DNA of 6,264 nt. Origin: a candidate division KSB1 bacterium (GTDB lineage: Bacteria > Zhuqueibacterota > JdFR-76 > DREG01). The translations under genes and the position numbers were made by a program. The notes beneath the pieces are model-generated. The model saw only the letters and a list, made by a program, of their open reading frames with translations. It had not been told where the DNA came from and ran no database searches. Every line of letters begins with the position of its first letter. Position 1 is the first letter of the stretch. Below, piece by piece: positions 5,323-6,264 of this stretch. The DNA lies in assembly GCA_022566355.1 (NCBI GenBank), contig JADFJB010000181.1, positions 1 to 6,264 on the forward strand, given 5' to 3'.

Positions 5323-6225
5323 ATGAAAATCAGTAACAACAGCAAAAAAAGGAGAAATGGTATTGTTGTCTTTATGGCACTGATGTTGTTTACTTTTTCT
5401 GCAAACGCACAAAATTTGGCTGAGTTTGAGAAAAAAGTCACAGAGTTTACTCTTGACAACGGTCTTCGATTTATTGTGGTTGAGAGGCATGAAGCGCCGG
5501 TTGTGTCATTCCATACTTATGCTGATGTGGGTTCGGTTGATGAAGTAAAGGGGATCACAGGTCTGGCTCATGTTTTCGAACATATGGCTTTCAAAGGTAC
5601 GAATACGATTGGGACCAAGGATTTAAAAGAAGAGCTTAAGGCAATGCAGAAAGTCGATGCAGCTTTCGAGGAGCTTCGTCGTGAACGCCATAAAGGGGCG
5701 CTAGCTGATAGCAGTCAACTGGCAGAATTAGAGAAAGCTTTTAAAGAGGCAAGGGAAACAGCCAAAGAATTTGTGGTCAGCAACGAAATTGGCGAGGCTA
5801 TTGAACGTGCCGGCGGTGTTGGTTTAAATGCGTCGACAAGTTCGGATTGGACAAGATACTATTACAGTCTTCCATCCAATAAAACCGAATTGTGGTTCTC
5901 GCTGGAATCGGATCGTTTTCTCAATCCTGTTTTGCGTGAATTCTACACTGAAAAAGAAGTCGTAATGGAAGAACGCCGTATGCGTACGGAGAGTAATCCG
6001 ATAGGCCGTCTGTTAGAAGAGTTTGTTGCAACGGCTTTTAAGGCTCATCCCTACAGTGAGCCGGTTGTAGGCCACATGTCTGATTTGGAGAGTATTACAC
6101 GCGCTGAAGGTAAGACGTTTTTTAAGAAATTTTATGGCGCTAATAATTTGATCATTGCTGTCGTTGGAGATGTGAAGTCAAAACAAATAAAAAAATTAGC
6201 TCAAATAAAGAGCGAAATCCATTAA
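5323..6225 (+). CDS. Exported M16 zinc peptidase, truncated to its N-terminal domain
   Basis: The protein has 300 residues. The signal peptide ends at ANA-Q (residue 29/30) after a KKRR n-region. The inverted zinc motif HVFEH is at 83-87: H83 and H87 bind zinc and E86 is the catalytic base. The third ligand should be E217, with helper E210, in EKEVVMEE (210-217), by analogy with pitrilysin. The family spacing from HxxEH to this Glu is about 76; here it is about 53 longer because of a charged helical insertion at about 100-155, known in a subfamily of these peptidases. GGVGLNAST (164-172), PYSEPVVGH (243-251) and LIIAVVGDV (276-284) are further family landmarks. The reading frame then closes with LAQIKSEIH, whereas members usually run to 420 or more residues with a second domain bearing the substrate-binding Arg/Tyr. 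So the copy is truncated, frameshifted or affected at the end of the sequence. The active-site half is intact, but activity would need a partner subunit. Confidence 0.85.
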   Translation: MKISNNSKKRRNGIVVFMALMLFTFSANAQNLAEFEKKVTEFTLDNGLRFIVVERHEAPVVSFHTYADVGSVDEVKGITGLAHVFEHMAFKGTNTIGTKDLKEELKAMQKVDAAFEELRRERHKGALADSSQLAELEKAFKEARETAKEFVVSNEIGEAIERAGGVGLNASTSSDWTRYYYSLPSNKTELWFSLESDRFLNPVLREFYTEKEVVMEERRMRTESNPIGRLLEEFVATAFKAHPYSEPVVGHMSDLESITRAEGKTFFKKFYGANNLIIAVVGDVKSKQIKKLAQIKSEIH

Positions 6226-6264
6226 TACCATCTGTCGCATTTACTGTAGACCCTGATGTTTTTA
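6226..6264. other. Tail after the M16 stop
   Basis: These 39 bases are too short to assign. The -1 frame relative to the peptidase is open from the A7 run at about 6188 to the window edge and reads NPLIPSVAFTVDPDVF near its end, which I do not recognise as M16. The opposite strand also has an open frame here. Confidence 0.3.

Noticed and set aside
5079-5336. 85-residue plus-strand ORF before the M16 gene
   Set aside because: Low-complexity AT-rich intergenic sequence; it overlaps the peptidase start in another frame and has no ribosome binding site.

Overview
The window is AT-rich bacterial DNA. It carries exported or membrane proteins typical of the FCB superphylum: a 6-bladed beta-propeller protein with a GQGPGEF motif, a MauE-type redox membrane protein, a serine hydrolase with a TPR tail, and an M16 peptidase with a helical insertion. 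Gene content and the loose ribosome-binding sites of some genes suggest a Calditrichota/KSB1-like or Bacteroidota-related organism. This assignment is inference; there is no rRNA or marker gene here.

Layout. (1) 1-696, minus strand: the N-terminal 232 codons of a polytopic membrane protein that runs off the left edge. It resembles the MASE3-type sensor domains found in front of histidine kinases and cyclases. (2) 697-1029: a divergent intergenic region with inverted repeats and copy A of a dispersed hairpin repeat. (3) 1030-2995, plus strand: a tight two-gene operon with a 14-bp overlap. It encodes an exported beta-propeller protein and a MauE-like membrane protein fused to a thioredoxin-like domain with a CHFC motif. 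(4) 2996-3343: a convergent intergenic region holding repeat copy B and three further inverted repeats. (5) 3344-4942, minus strand: an exported serine beta-lactamase-like hydrolase with a C-terminal TPR. (6) 4943-5322: an AT-rich divergent intergenic region with good Shine-Dalgarno sites at both ends and a short palindrome. (7) 5323-6225, plus strand: the N-terminal domain of an exported M16 zinc peptidase. It stops abruptly, about where its second half should begin.

How the genes may work together. The propeller/MauE-thioredoxin pair looks like one envelope unit: the membrane protein would pass reducing equivalents to its own periplasmic thioredoxin-like domain, and the propeller would be a binding partner or scaffold. 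The serine hydrolase and the M16 peptidase are separate, divergently transcribed envelope hydrolases. No CRISPR array, tRNA, rRNA, insertion sequence or defence system is visible. The most notable non-coding signal is the pair of direct repeats around the operon, whose hairpin stems differ by a compensatory base-pair change.
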